Source of the DNA: Desulfuromonas sp. SDB
GTDB taxonomy: Bacteria; SDB-A
Direction: 5' to 3'
Length of the DNA: 23,916 nt
Assembly (NCBI GenBank): GCA_001412365.1
Contig: LKUE01000263.1
Location: 1 to 23,916 of the forward strand
Under the pieces are notes generated by a model. It did no database searches and was not told the origin of the DNA. It was given only the letters and a program-made list of their open reading frames with translations. Of the stretch, positions 8,256 through 16,561 are shown piece by piece. The translations under genes were made by a program, and so were the position numbers. Numbering within the stretch: position 1 is the stretch's first letter; each line of letters opens with the position of its first letter.

Positions 8256-9378
8256 TACTGACCGTTATTCTCAACATTTCATTTCTCCCGAACAATTTGA
8301 TATAACCAAGAAAAAACCTCTGTTCGGGCCTAATGGATGGATACTATTTGTTGCTTGTAATTCAGGGATTCAATTAGGTCAGGATGTGAAAAATGAATAC
8401 CAGAGAATGCTCAAGGAAAACAACAGTGAGTTAAAAGAAGTTCCTCTGCTGGGCACAAACCAAAATCCAATAACTTCTATATTCGAGGATTCGGAAACTT
8501 GTCCGCGGTTAAGTTGTCATGTAGCCGGTTCAAATGCTTATGTTTTTCAGTGTGTCCACGAAAATATCAGCGGTAACTCCGTCAATGAAAACATACAGCA
8601 GCTTCTGCAGGTAATCAGAACATTAAGAGCTCACCGGGCTCAGACCATAACTGTGGTCACCCCATATGCTCCTTATTCCAGACAGGATAAACCTACTTTT
8701 ATGCAGAGAGAGGCAACTCATTTCCGTTTATTCGTGGACCAGTTGAAGATTTCGGGAGCAGACAATCACTTAACCTACCATCCCCATGCCCTCTCCCTGT
8801 ACGGTCTTTATGAGCCGGACATGAAAGTAATCGCCCTAAGTGGGCTAGATTTATTCATTGATGTTTTCAGCTTTCTGAAAAATCAGCCAAACACAGTAGT
8901 AGTTTCTACTGACTCAGGAGGAGCAAAATTTACCATTCATTATGCCGAGGCGATGAATTTATCTCATGCCATTGGAAATAAATTCAGAAGTAAAAAAGAT
9001 GAAACCCAGATGATTGGCATTATCGGGGATATGGAAAATAAGGAAAAAGCAATTATTACTGATGATGAAACGGTCACCGGATCTTCCTTTCTAAATGTGG
9101 TAAAAGCATTGCATCATAAATACGGAATTAAAGAAATATATGCAGCTATAACCCATATGAAAATCAGGAAGCATCATATCAGCAAGCTAATTGAAGCTCA
9201 TCAGCAGCACGGACTGGTCCAGCTTCATGTGACTGATTCAATCCCCCCCCTGGAAGAAATCAAACAATTAGATTTCATCCACATCCATAGCTTAGCCCAA
9301 AGATTTGCTTCCACTATTAATCGGCTGCACTACAATCAATCGGTTAGTGAAGTATTTTACGATTTAAAAAACAAATAA
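8248..9378 (+). CDS. prs: Long, divergent ribose-phosphate pyrophosphokinase (PRPP synthetase)
   Basis: PRPP synthetase converts ribose 5-phosphate and ATP to PRPP for nucleotide and histidine synthesis. Family signs are PYAPYSRQDKP with Arg145-Gln146-Asp147-Lys148 (ATP site), the following His-rich segment near 178, VSTDSGGAKF (219-228), Lys245 in GNKFRSKK (the usual flexible-loop lysine region), and the PRPP/ribose-5-phosphate loop TDDETVTGSS (271-280). At 376 residues it is some 60 longer than the classical enzyme of about 315, with an added N-terminal stretch. The loop TDDETVTGSS also differs from the usual VDDMIDTGGT. GGAGGT at 8238-8243, inside the transketolase gene, supports the ATG. 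The placement directly after transketolase fits ribose 5-phosphate supply. A related phosphoribosyltransferase-fold protein without kinase activity cannot be excluded. Confidence 0.85.
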   Translation: MTNTDRYSQHFISPEQFDITKKKPLFGPNGWILFVACNSGIQLGQDVKNEYQRMLKENNSELKEVPLLGTNQNPITSIFEDSETCPRLSCHVAGSNAYVFQCVHENISGNSVNENIQQLLQVIRTLRAHRAQTITVVTPYAPYSRQDKPTFMQREATHFRLFVDQLKISGADNHLTYHPHALSLYGLYEPDMKVIALSGLDLFIDVFSFLKNQPNTVVVSTDSGGAKFTIHYAEAMNLSHAIGNKFRSKKDETQMIGIIGDMENKEKAIITDDETVTGSSFLNVVKALHHKYGIKEIYAAITHMKIRKHHISKLIEAHQQHGLVQLHVTDSIPPLEEIKQLDFIHIHSLAQRFASTINRLHYNQSVSEVFYDLKNK

Positions 9379-9382
9379 TTTA

Positions 9383-12300
9383 TCAAGGCAATGTTTTCTT
9401 TGGTTTTTTACTGAAATCTGGCTTCAACGATTGATTTTTGTCAATTTCCTTTAACACTTCTTCAATTGCCCTGTCTAATTGGGGATCAATATTTTGATTA
9501 TATTGTTGAGGGGTTATATCCACCTCAATATCCGGATCAGTTCCATAATTTTCAACTCCCCAGCCCACATCTTTAAACCAGAATGAAAATTCAGGCTGAG
9601 TGGTTATGGTTCCGTCAACCAGCCAATTTCTAGGCCAAATTCCAATAACTCCTCCCCAGGTTCTTCTTCCAATTAATTTGCCCAGTTTCATCAATTTAAA
9701 CGAATGACTGAAAATATCTCCATCCGACCCTGCATGCTCATTGGTAAGAGCCACCATGGGACCGTGCACCGACTCATCAGGATAGGGAGAGTAACCCATC
9801 CATCGGGTCAAATCATAACCCAATCTTTTTCTGGCTAATTTTTCAAGCAATAGACATGAAACATGACCCCCCCCATTGTAACGTACATCTACAATTAAAC
9901 CGGGATAATCAAATTCAGCAAGAAAATAGCGGTGAAATTCAGCATATCCCTGGGGTCCCATATCCGGAACATGAATATAACCTACCTGATTATCTGTTTT
10001 TTGATGCACATATTCCCGGTTTTTCTCCACCCATTGCCTATACCGGAGGGGGGTTTCAGAATCAATAGTATGAACCGTAACCTCTCTCCGTTTGCTTCCG
10101 TCCGCATTGCTAATCTGAATGTTCACTTCATTGTGGGGATAATTAATCAATGTCCGGTAGGGATTCATCTGTACGTCCAGTTTCTTCCCCGCCACCTTAT
10201 GCAGCAACATTCCCTCGGTTAAATTTACCCCCGGGCGTTTTAAAGGATGGGGATGCTGATCTGCCCATGAATCTGCATTGATAATGCTGATTATCCGATA
10301 AGCATCTGCCTGTTCATCGTATTCAAAATCTGCTCCTAAAAAACCTATCCGGTACTGAGGTTTAGGGCGGTAATCACCTCCGAATTCATAGGCATGAGAA
10401 GTTCCCAGTTCTCCCTGCATTTCCCAGATCAGATCAGAAAATTCACTTCGAGAGGCAATTCTGTCCACTAAGGGGAAATAACGGTCATAAATTTTTTCCC
10501 AGTCAATATTGGACATATCCTCAACCCAGTAATATTCTCTCTGCAATCTCCACGCTTCCTTAAACATCTGTTTCCATTCCGCCAAGGGATCCACGGAAAC
10601 CTTGATCCGGGACAAATCTATCCATCCGCTTTCCCGATTGTAGTTTGACTTATCTTGTTTTACCGCATCAGGCTCCATTTCCGTAGAAAGAACTCTGAGT
10701 TTTGAACCTGACTGAATTAAAATAGCACTTCGATCTGCAGATAAAATAAAATCGGATATATGCTCAGAAAACACTTTTTTCTCTAATTTTTTTAAATCAT
10801 ATTTCCATAACCTCGCCTTGGCGGGCGGAGTTATTTGTTCCCTGTCTCTATGTAGGGATCCCTCCACATCAACTTCTGATATAAAAATAGCTTTATCGGT
10901 AATCTGTATGTTTTGATAGATGGATTCATCAAAGGGAACCGGGATTACCCTTTCTGTAATTTTATTTAAATCAATTTCTACAGGTTTTTCATTTTCCTCT
11001 TTTTCAGATTTATCTTCATCAGGTTTAAATCCCCTGGGTTCAGGGATAAAGGGAGAGGTAGTTTCCTCTTGCAGAGTTACCATATAAGGTTTCATCCCTT
11101 TAGGAAAATTTAAATCAAAGTGCAATTGATCATAAACTGGATTGAATATACGGTAGGACAGGAAAAATAAATATTTACCCTGAGGATCAAAAACAGGATT
11201 TACATCATGAAGAACCGGCGCAGTAACCGGCCAGGTTTTATGTTGACCTATTTTCCAAACTTTGATTATAGATTGATGATGTTTTACCGCAAAGGAATAG
11301 GCAACCCATTGACCGTGGGGCGACCAATCAAAACCACCAATTGGTCTATATTTGCTTTGATCAATAACTTCCATCTTCTGTTTTTCCAGATCAATCCAGA
11401 TAATTTCATGCCGGTGGTTGGAAAGAATTATTTGATCAGCAACAGGTGATACTTTTATCTGACCAGGTCTTCCCACATCTAAATTTTCCAATCGAGTTAT
11501 CTTTTGATTTAAACTTAAATCGGCAATTTCCAATCGTTCAAGGTTATCACGGTCACTCATGTATACCATTCTTTTACCGTCGTTTAGAAATCTAACCAGG
11601 CGAACCCGATGCCCTTGCTGCTCATTTAACTGTTGTACTGCCCCTTCCCAGTTTCCCATGACAAATGCCTGCCCCCGGGTAATTAAAGACAGCATACTAC
11701 CCTGCTTATTTAAATCGTAATCTTCCAGATATTTTTCAGGATCAACAAATTTTCTGCTGCGCTGTATATATGAGCTTCGGTACTCAATAGAAATATTATC
11801 GAGTTTGTTTTCTTTCACCTTCAGCAAGTAGATATCCGCACCGTGGTGATACACAATGTTCTCTCCGTCTGAATTAGCATAACGGGCGTAATAATGCTGA
11901 TGTTTGGTATGCTGTTTGAGGTCAGAACCATCAGTCAGGCAGGACCAGATATTTCCTATTCCATCATGATCAGAAATAAAATATATTCTATCCCCAATCC
12001 ACATAGGGGTAGCTAAGTTACCATTTAATTCAATCAGTTTTTCAAAGTTATCATCAGGTCCGATATCAATCCAAATTTCACCAGCAGTACCCCCCTTATA
12101 TCGTTTCCATCTCGCCGGGTCTCCGGTATTCCTTCCAATAACCACTCCCTGGGGATTGAAATCAATACTCCGGGCTGGTCCATAAGGTAGTTTTTTTACT
12201 TGATTTCCTTGCAAATCAACAGAATAAAGCCAGAATGATTTTCTAAACGGCTGCTCCCAGGTGCTGGCAAAAACTACTTCTGCTCCTTTCCACCCCACCA

Positions 12301-12577
12301 CATAACTGAATGCTCCTAAATAGGTTAATCTTCTGGAAATTCCGCCTTCCTGGGGAATTACATAAATTTCAGTAATCCCCTCCTCTCTTCCTGTAAAAGC
12401 GATCCACTTTCCGTCAGGGGAATAACTTAAATGACTGACTTCTCCCAGGTTAGTTGTCAATCTGCAGGCAGTTCCGCCTTGGATATCCACTTTCCAAATA
12501 TCATCTTCAGCAACAAAAGCAATTTGAGAATTTTTAACCGTGGGAAAACGATAATATCCATTTGATTTATTTTTCAA
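9383..12577 (-). CDS. Tricorn-type protease (S41 family with beta-propellers and PDZ)
   Basis: Tricorn trims peptides left by larger proteases. The 1064 residues show the full family layout: a TolB/WD-like propeller (about 10-300, with SPDGKWIAF-type blades), a second propeller (about 310-640), then core, PDZ and second core domains. Catalytic residues match the archaeal enzyme in kind and spacing: Ser727-His728 in ELGTSHAY, the nucleophile Ser951 followed by Asp952 in AGSDGD, and Glu1009 in VENYGTDPDIEV; the Ser-to-Glu interval of 58 equals that in Thermoplasma. No signal peptide is visible, so it should be cytoplasmic. The start is TTG with AGGAGGA at 12588-12582 just upstream. It ends in tandem stops TGA-TAA, four bases from the converging PRPP synthetase gene. 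It follows TldE on the same strand, after 137 bases. Confidence 0.93.
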   Translation of the reverse strand: MKNKSNGYYRFPTVKNSQIAFVAEDDIWKVDIQGGTACRLTTNLGEVSHLSYSPDGKWIAFTGREEGITEIYVIPQEGGISRRLTYLGAFSYVVGWKGAEVVFASTWEQPFRKSFWLYSVDLQGNQVKKLPYGPARSIDFNPQGVVIGRNTGDPARWKRYKGGTAGEIWIDIGPDDNFEKLIELNGNLATPMWIGDRIYFISDHDGIGNIWSCLTDGSDLKQHTKHQHYYARYANSDGENIVYHHGADIYLLKVKENKLDNISIEYRSSYIQRSRKFVDPEKYLEDYDLNKQGSMLSLITRGQAFVMGNWEGAVQQLNEQQGHRVRLVRFLNDGKRMVYMSDRDNLERLEIADLSLNQKITRLENLDVGRPGQIKVSPVADQIILSNHRHEIIWIDLEKQKMEVIDQSKYRPIGGFDWSPHGQWVAYSFAVKHHQSIIKVWKIGQHKTWPVTAPVLHDVNPVFDPQGKYLFFLSYRIFNPVYDQLHFDLNFPKGMKPYMVTLQEETTSPFIPEPRGFKPDEDKSEKEENEKPVEIDLNKITERVIPVPFDESIYQNIQITDKAIFISEVDVEGSLHRDREQITPPAKARLWKYDLKKLEKKVFSEHISDFILSADRSAILIQSGSKLRVLSTEMEPDAVKQDKSNYNRESGWIDLSRIKVSVDPLAEWKQMFKEAWRLQREYYWVEDMSNIDWEKIYDRYFPLVDRIASRSEFSDLIWEMQGELGTSHAYEFGGDYRPKPQYRIGFLGADFEYDEQADAYRIISIINADSWADQHPHPLKRPGVNLTEGMLLHKVAGKKLDVQMNPYRTLINYPHNEVNIQISNADGSKRREVTVHTIDSETPLRYRQWVEKNREYVHQKTDNQVGYIHVPDMGPQGYAEFHRYFLAEFDYPGLIVDVRYNGGGHVSCLLLEKLARKRLGYDLTRWMGYSPYPDESVHGPMVALTNEHAGSDGDIFSHSFKLMKLGKLIGRRTWGGVIGIWPRNWLVDGTITTQPEFSFWFKDVGWGVENYGTDPDIEVDITPQQYNQNIDPQLDRAIEEVLKEIDKNQSLKPDFSKKPKKTLP

Positions 12578-12639
12578 TTCTTCCTCCTATGCTTCTATAA
12601 AAACAATAATATTAATCCCAAGATATAAACTTTTACACC

Positions 12640-12656
12640 TTTAATATAACTTAACT
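12640..12656 (-). promoter_or_regulatory. Copy 2 of the 17-bp intergenic motif, upstream of the tricorn gene
   Basis: The minus-strand sequence AGTTAAGTTATATTAAA lies 62 bases before the tricorn start and is identical to the copy at 4763-4779, in the same orientation relative to a minus-strand gene. It may include a -10 box (TATATT) or be an operator with TTAA half-sites; no clear -35 box is visible. It lies in the 137-base gap between tldE and the tricorn gene, which carries no gene. Confidence 0.35.
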
Positions 12657-12674
12657 TTACTTATATTTAAATAC

Positions 12675-12692
12675 TAAGCTTTATATAGCTTA
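12675..12692. repeat. Short inverted repeat between tldE and the tricorn gene
   Basis: TAAGCT (12675-12680) and AGCTTA (12687-12692) are perfect inverted copies separated by TTATAT. The arms are short and AT-rich, so this is more likely an operator-like site or chance than a terminator; no T-run follows it on either strand. Confidence 0.25.
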
Positions 12693-12714
12693 ATCAACTA
12701 ACTATAAAACCCAG

Positions 12715-13944
12715 TTAGGTTTTTACTTCTGCTTTAAAAACAAAATATCCCTCAGGAAGTTCAGGAAAAAACCGGTCAGAGCTACAACCTATCCAATTTT
12801 CACCCAGTGCTGAAATAACATTGGTGGAAACAGATAAATTTTCAATCCTGCCCACAATATTTCCATCTTCCCATAGATAACTCTGTATGGTGGGAAAAGA
12901 ATAATCTCCCCTGGAAGTAATTTCTCCTCCAATGGAAGCAGTGATGAAAATTGCCTGGGAATAACCGGAAAGCAGCTGTTTAAGTGTTTTTTTCGAACTG
13001 CCCATGACCAGATAATTTGGTCTTATACTTACTCCGGAAAAGGGCGACCTGGATCCGTTTGCAGTTGAACTGGAATTGTACAGGTGGGCATTTTTTAAAT
13101 CGAAAAGAAGATTTTTCAACATTCCCTGTTCCACCAGCGCCAGCTTGGAATCACTTCTGCGCACCCCCTCTCCGTCAAACGGTCTTACCATATTATGATC
13201 AGGATCAAAGGTTTCATCAAATAGACAAAATTGTTCATGGAGCAGCTGCTGTCCTAATTTACCTGAAAACAGACTGGCTCCCTGATGGTAAAGGTCCGCA
13301 CTGAGAAAGGAGGCAATCTTCGCCTTAAAAGGGTGGGAAGATAACAGGATAACTGGATAAAAGCCTGATTTAATGTGTAAAGTATCTGAAAATTTTTTCA
13401 TTAAAATATCAGTTTGAGAAATAATTTCATCATGATCATAAAGCTTGCCATGAAAGAAAAGAGCAACCCCATCAATTATATTTATTGAGTCTTTTTGTTT
13501 GAACATTATATTTACATCATAAGAATAGTCCGAATAGATAAGATCCAGGTTTAAATTGGTGTTCATTGATTTAGTAGATTTTTTAAAGGAAATCTTTCCG
13601 CTGTAGATATAATCAGGATATTTACCAATCAGTGAATTCAATAACTTTTCAGTCAGGGCAACTATTTGTTCAGGAAGCAAATTTTTTTCAGCAATGTATT
13701 TGTAATGATCTTCCTGGGGAAAAACATAACTGTAGGGAATGGACAGGTTTTTTCTGGCTTTTTCAATTAAATCATGCTGTTTTATCTCTCCCACCCCTCC
13801 TGCCTGTCCTATTAATCCCTGGTTAAAAACCCTTATTCCCATATTAGTTATTGCCTTCTCCCTAACTCCTTTGATTTTGCTGCCTTTTATCTCCACCGAG
13901 ATTTCATTATCTTCGACTTTGGTTTTTTCAATAACTTCGCTCAT
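12715..13944 (-). CDS. tldE: TldE/PmbA-type partner subunit of the TldD metalloprotease
   Basis: This 409-residue protein is the non-metal-binding partner in the TldD/TldE heterodimer, which degrades or matures peptides in the cytoplasm. It has the common TldD/PmbA fold, with an N-terminal region containing QAGGVGEI, the central segment GEGVRRSDSKLALVEQG, and a C-terminal ENLSVSTNVISALGE segment. It lacks a His-Glu-x-x-x-His motif, as expected for the E subunit. The ATG (13944-13942) directly follows the tldD stop with no spacer, and GGAGGT sits in the last codons of tldD, so the two are translated together. A tricorn gene lies 137 bases downstream on the same strand. Sequence divergence from enterobacterial PmbA is considerable, so the substrate is not predictable. 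Confidence 0.9.
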   Translation of the reverse strand: MSEVIEKTKVEDNEISVEIKGSKIKGVREKAITNMGIRVFNQGLIGQAGGVGEIKQHDLIEKARKNLSIPYSYVFPQEDHYKYIAEKNLLPEQIVALTEKLLNSLIGKYPDYIYSGKISFKKSTKSMNTNLNLDLIYSDYSYDVNIMFKQKDSINIIDGVALFFHGKLYDHDEIISQTDILMKKFSDTLHIKSGFYPVILLSSHPFKAKIASFLSADLYHQGASLFSGKLGQQLLHEQFCLFDETFDPDHNMVRPFDGEGVRRSDSKLALVEQGMLKNLLFDLKNAHLYNSSSTANGSRSPFSGVSIRPNYLVMGSSKKTLKQLLSGYSQAIFITASIGGEITSRGDYSFPTIQSYLWEDGNIVGRIENLSVSTNVISALGENWIGCSSDRFFPELPEGYFVFKAEVKT

Positions 13945-15315
13945 CTAAGCCACCTCCATCTCTGCAACCAGCATTTTAGGCCCCCCGAATCCAACCCTTA
14001 ACGGCATTTGTTCCATTTTTCCACAACCGCCGAATTCCGCGGAGAAGTAAAGTTTGACCTTTGAGGATAAAGCTCTCACCCTGGATAATGTTTTAAAAAC
14101 ATTTCCGGTTACCACTGAAACATTTATTGGTTCTGATAATTTTCCAGATTTTATTGTATATGCAGTAAGGGGAGCAATGGAGAAGGTTGACAATCCCGTT
14201 CCTCCCTTAATCTGATCAATGTATATTCCTCCTGGTGCTTGATCAAGTAAATTATCGAAGGTTTCATCCCCCGAATCAATATAGGTATTGGTCATTCTTA
14301 CAATAGGCTGAAATTGAAAATCAACTGCTCTTCCATTTCCAGTGGGTTTTTCTTTTAATAAAGCTGCGGTTTCCACAGAATGTAATCTCCCCGAAAGAAC
14401 TCCATTCTTTACCAAATATGTTTTGTCCGCAGCAGTGCCCTCATCATCAAAAGGAGTATATCCTGAGGAGTCTTCGATACTGCCATCGTCAATTATTGAC
14501 AAAATATCCGAGCCCACCTTCTTTCCCATTTTCCATTCCTCCGCCATGGCTTTATCCCCTATCATAAAATCAGCTTCAGATTTATGCCCAAAGCTTTCAT
14601 GGGCAAAAACTCCTACTGCTAACTCACTGAAGATAACCGGATAAACCCCGGGCTGTATATGGGGAGCGGAAATAAAGTATTTCGACTTTTCCAGCTGTTC
14701 CGGAAAATTCCGGTATTCCTGTTGAAGCTGGTTGAAATTATTAGCGCCCCGGTTGTAATTTCCCCGGAATATTTCTTGATTTTTCTGAAGGTAATAATCA
14801 ACTCTCATCCCAAAAGAAGAAAAATCATAAATAAATTTTCTTCCCCGGGAAGATATAAATCCCCTCAAGCTATACCGGTCCCGGTAATGGACATTTCTTC
14901 GGGCAAGGTAAGTCTCTTCACTCAGAAGTTTATCTGTCTGACTGATGAAATTTCTCTTGGCAGTACCATCCACATTAACATTTCGGAAATTTGAAAATTT
15001 GATCAATTCAAAAAATCCATCTTTCTCAAAACAGATGTTTTCAAAATTGCCTCTGCTGAGTTTATCTAATGAACTTATTGCGTTTTTTATTTTATCCGGC
15101 AATTTATTTAAATCGGTAAAAGAATCGTAATACCAATTTCCATTTTTCAATACTCTGAGAAAAAAACCTTTCGATTTAATTGAGATATCCTCAACTGAAT
15201 GCCCGTTTTCCCAGCGGATGCTGCTGTTGTCATTTTTTTCTACCCGGAGGTCAGCATATTCAGCTGGAATATCGCTTAAATCTACTTTTTCTAGAATTTC
15301 TTTTATCTGCTCCAT
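13945..15315 (-). CDS. tldD: TldD-type zinc metalloprotease
   Basis: TldD is the catalytic subunit of the TldD/TldE peptidase. This 456-residue protein has His239-Glu240-Ser-Phe-Gly-His244 (the family's HExxxH) and, near the C-terminus, Cys431 in GGCGK, matching the third zinc ligand of the family. The classical motif continues His-Gly-Leu-Glu; here it is His-Lys-Ser-Glu, a divergent version. AGGAG before the ATG at 15315 fixes the start. It sits between a CYTH gene (30-base gap) and tldE (zero gap) in an apparent three-gene operon. In Escherichia coli TldD/E processes microcin B17 and affects CcdA; no such partner is seen here. General peptide turnover is the simplest reading, supported by the tricorn gene downstream. 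Confidence 0.94.
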   Translation of the reverse strand: MEQIKEILEKVDLSDIPAEYADLRVEKNDNSSIRWENGHSVEDISIKSKGFFLRVLKNGNWYYDSFTDLNKLPDKIKNAISSLDKLSRGNFENICFEKDGFFELIKFSNFRNVNVDGTAKRNFISQTDKLLSEETYLARRNVHYRDRYSLRGFISSRGRKFIYDFSSFGMRVDYYLQKNQEIFRGNYNRGANNFNQLQQEYRNFPEQLEKSKYFISAPHIQPGVYPVIFSELAVGVFAHESFGHKSEADFMIGDKAMAEEWKMGKKVGSDILSIIDDGSIEDSSGYTPFDDEGTAADKTYLVKNGVLSGRLHSVETAALLKEKPTGNGRAVDFQFQPIVRMTNTYIDSGDETFDNLLDQAPGGIYIDQIKGGTGLSTFSIAPLTAYTIKSGKLSEPINVSVVTGNVFKTLSRVRALSSKVKLYFSAEFGGCGKMEQMPLRVGFGGPKMLVAEMEVA

Positions 15316-15345
15316 TTACTTCTCCTGTGTATATTAAATATTCAC

Positions 15346-16005
15346 TTACTTTTCTTTCAGGTTATCTTGCTGTTTAATCAGCTTCTGCAATAATTCTGAT
15401 TTAGTTGTATGACTGGGCTGAAGCTTGAAATTCGGGTGTTTTTCAAGCTGAACAACTAAATTATCAGCATTTTCCACTTTCTGACCTGCATATAATTCCA
15501 GTTCCAATTCATAATCAATTAAATCCGGATAGAAAACCTCATCCAGACAGATTTGAGCAATATTCTTATAATCAAAGACCTGGCGGTTAACTTTGTAATT
15601 GCCCCAAATTACAAAATGCATATCGGCAGTTTTAAATTCATTGATCAGATACTTCTTGATGTCTTCAGATAAATCAGACAGATAAATTCCCCCTTTTTTT
15701 ACTTTTTCCACATCTTCCCTTTCTAGGGAAAATTCAATTTCAATTCTCCGGGCAAAGTTCAATCCATCAATTATTTGATTTTTCCCTTTTAAGCTGATCA
15801 AGTTTTGTTCAGGAGATATTCTCATTCTTAATATCAATTTTCTCTCTCTTAATTTAAAACCAGTAGTATCTAAAAGATAATTGGTCAATTTTTGACAAGT
15901 TTGCAGGGAATAGCTGTTTTTTAAGTATTCCAGAACCTGGTGGTAATTCGCCAGGCTGTTGATTTTATATTTGCATTCAACTTCTGAGGTTATATTTGTA
16001 TTCAT
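15346..16005 (-). CDS. CYTH-domain (triphosphate tunnel metalloenzyme) protein
   Basis: This 219-residue protein shows the CYTH fold: Glu8-x-Glu10-x-Lys12 (the ExExK signature) at the N-terminus, then YLLDTTGFKLRERKLILRMR-like strands, SLKGK, RRIEIEF, and a late acidic strand DYELELEL. These charged strands line the tunnel that binds triphosphates and metal in the family (thiamine triphosphatase, inorganic triphosphatase, class IV adenylate cyclase). Which substrate is used cannot be told. The ribosome site is weak. It is first in the CYTH-tldD-tldE operon and diverges from the ACT-domain gene. A functional link with the peptidase is not known; co-transcription is inferred from spacing of 30 bases. 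No signal peptide. Confidence 0.85.
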   Translation of the reverse strand: MNTNITSEVECKYKINSLANYHQVLEYLKNSYSLQTCQKLTNYLLDTTGFKLRERKLILRMRISPEQNLISLKGKNQIIDGLNFARRIEIEFSLEREDVEKVKKGGIYLSDLSEDIKKYLINEFKTADMHFVIWGNYKVNRQVFDYKNIAQICLDEVFYPDLIDYELELELYAGQKVENADNLVVQLEKHPNFKLQPSHTTKSELLQKLIKQQDNLKEK

Positions 16006-16030
16006 TTCAGCAATTTATTCTCTGTTTCAG

Positions 16031-16059
16031 TTGACTTAAGTATACAAGTTTCATAACAT
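16031..16059 (+). promoter_or_regulatory. Candidate promoter for the ACT/SGNH pair in a divergent intergenic region
   Basis: The gap 16006-16124 separates divergent genes. On the plus strand TTGACT (16031-16036) and TAACAT (16054-16059) are 17 bases apart, fitting sigma-70. An alternative is the extended -10 TGATACAAT at 16062-16070. On the minus strand TATACT (16044-16039), with TTGTAT 19 bases upstream, could serve the CYTH operon. The two directions would then overlap and could compete. Confidence 0.4.
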
Positions 16060-16124
16060 TTTGATACAATTTTAACGGGAAATTTAATTTTATTAAATAA
16101 TTAATTTCAACTAAAGGAATATTT

Positions 16125-16532
16125 ATGCTAATAAAATCAGGTTATCAATATACTGTATTTTTAGAACACAAGGTTGGTGCTTTAGCCAAAGTGGTGTGCA
16201 GATTAAAAAATGAAAATGTCAACATTTTGGCAGCTTCGGGCAGTGCTTCTGCTGATGGAGGAATACTGAGGATTGTTGTGGAAAGGGAAAACAGTCAACT
16301 GAAGAATATTTTCAAAAATATCGGTCTGTATCCGGTTAAAACTCCTATAATTGTAATTATGTTAACTAAGAATTCCAATCAGGATTTGGAATACGTGCTT
16401 TCTTATTTAGCTAAAAATAATATCAATTTACAATCTATTTTTTGGAGTGACTGCTCTCAAAACAAAGAATTATGTGTTGCCCTGATCCCGGATAGATTTG
16501 AAGAAGCCTGTATGCTTTTAGAGGAGTTGTGA
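16125..16532 (+). CDS. Double ACT-domain protein
   Basis: This 135-residue protein consists of two consecutive ACT-like units. The first (about residues 8-68) has the typical pattern of a strand, then Lys-Val-Gly-Ala-Leu-Ala-Lys-Val, a helix and Asn-Val-Asn-Ile, followed by a Gly-Gly-Ile-Leu-Arg-Ile strand. The second (about 74-135) repeats helix-NNINLQSIF-strand. Stand-alone ACT pairs usually sense amino acids or other small ligands. No enzyme or DNA-binding domain is attached. AAGGA sits a few bases before the ATG, downstream of a plausible promoter. The SGNH esterase gene starts 30 bases after its stop. The ligand and target are unknown; a role in regulating amino acid metabolism is inferred from the family. 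Confidence 0.85.
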   Translation: MLIKSGYQYTVFLEHKVGALAKVVCRLKNENVNILAASGSASADGGILRIVVERENSQLKNIFKNIGLYPVKTPIIVIMLTKNSNQDLEYVLSYLAKNNINLQSIFWSDCSQNKELCVALIPDRFEEACMLLEEL

Positions 16533-16561
16533 TATTTCAACAAGAAATTAAGGTTTAAACA

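Noticed and set aside
12706-12723. Short inverted repeat AAAACC/GGTTTT at the tldE stop as a terminator
   Set aside because: Only six base pairs, mostly A-T, and no T-run follows on the minus strand.
14342-14994. Two plus-strand open frames (about 100 and 111 codons) opposite tldD
   Set aside because: They are antisense to a gene with clear zinc ligands and show no recognisable motif.
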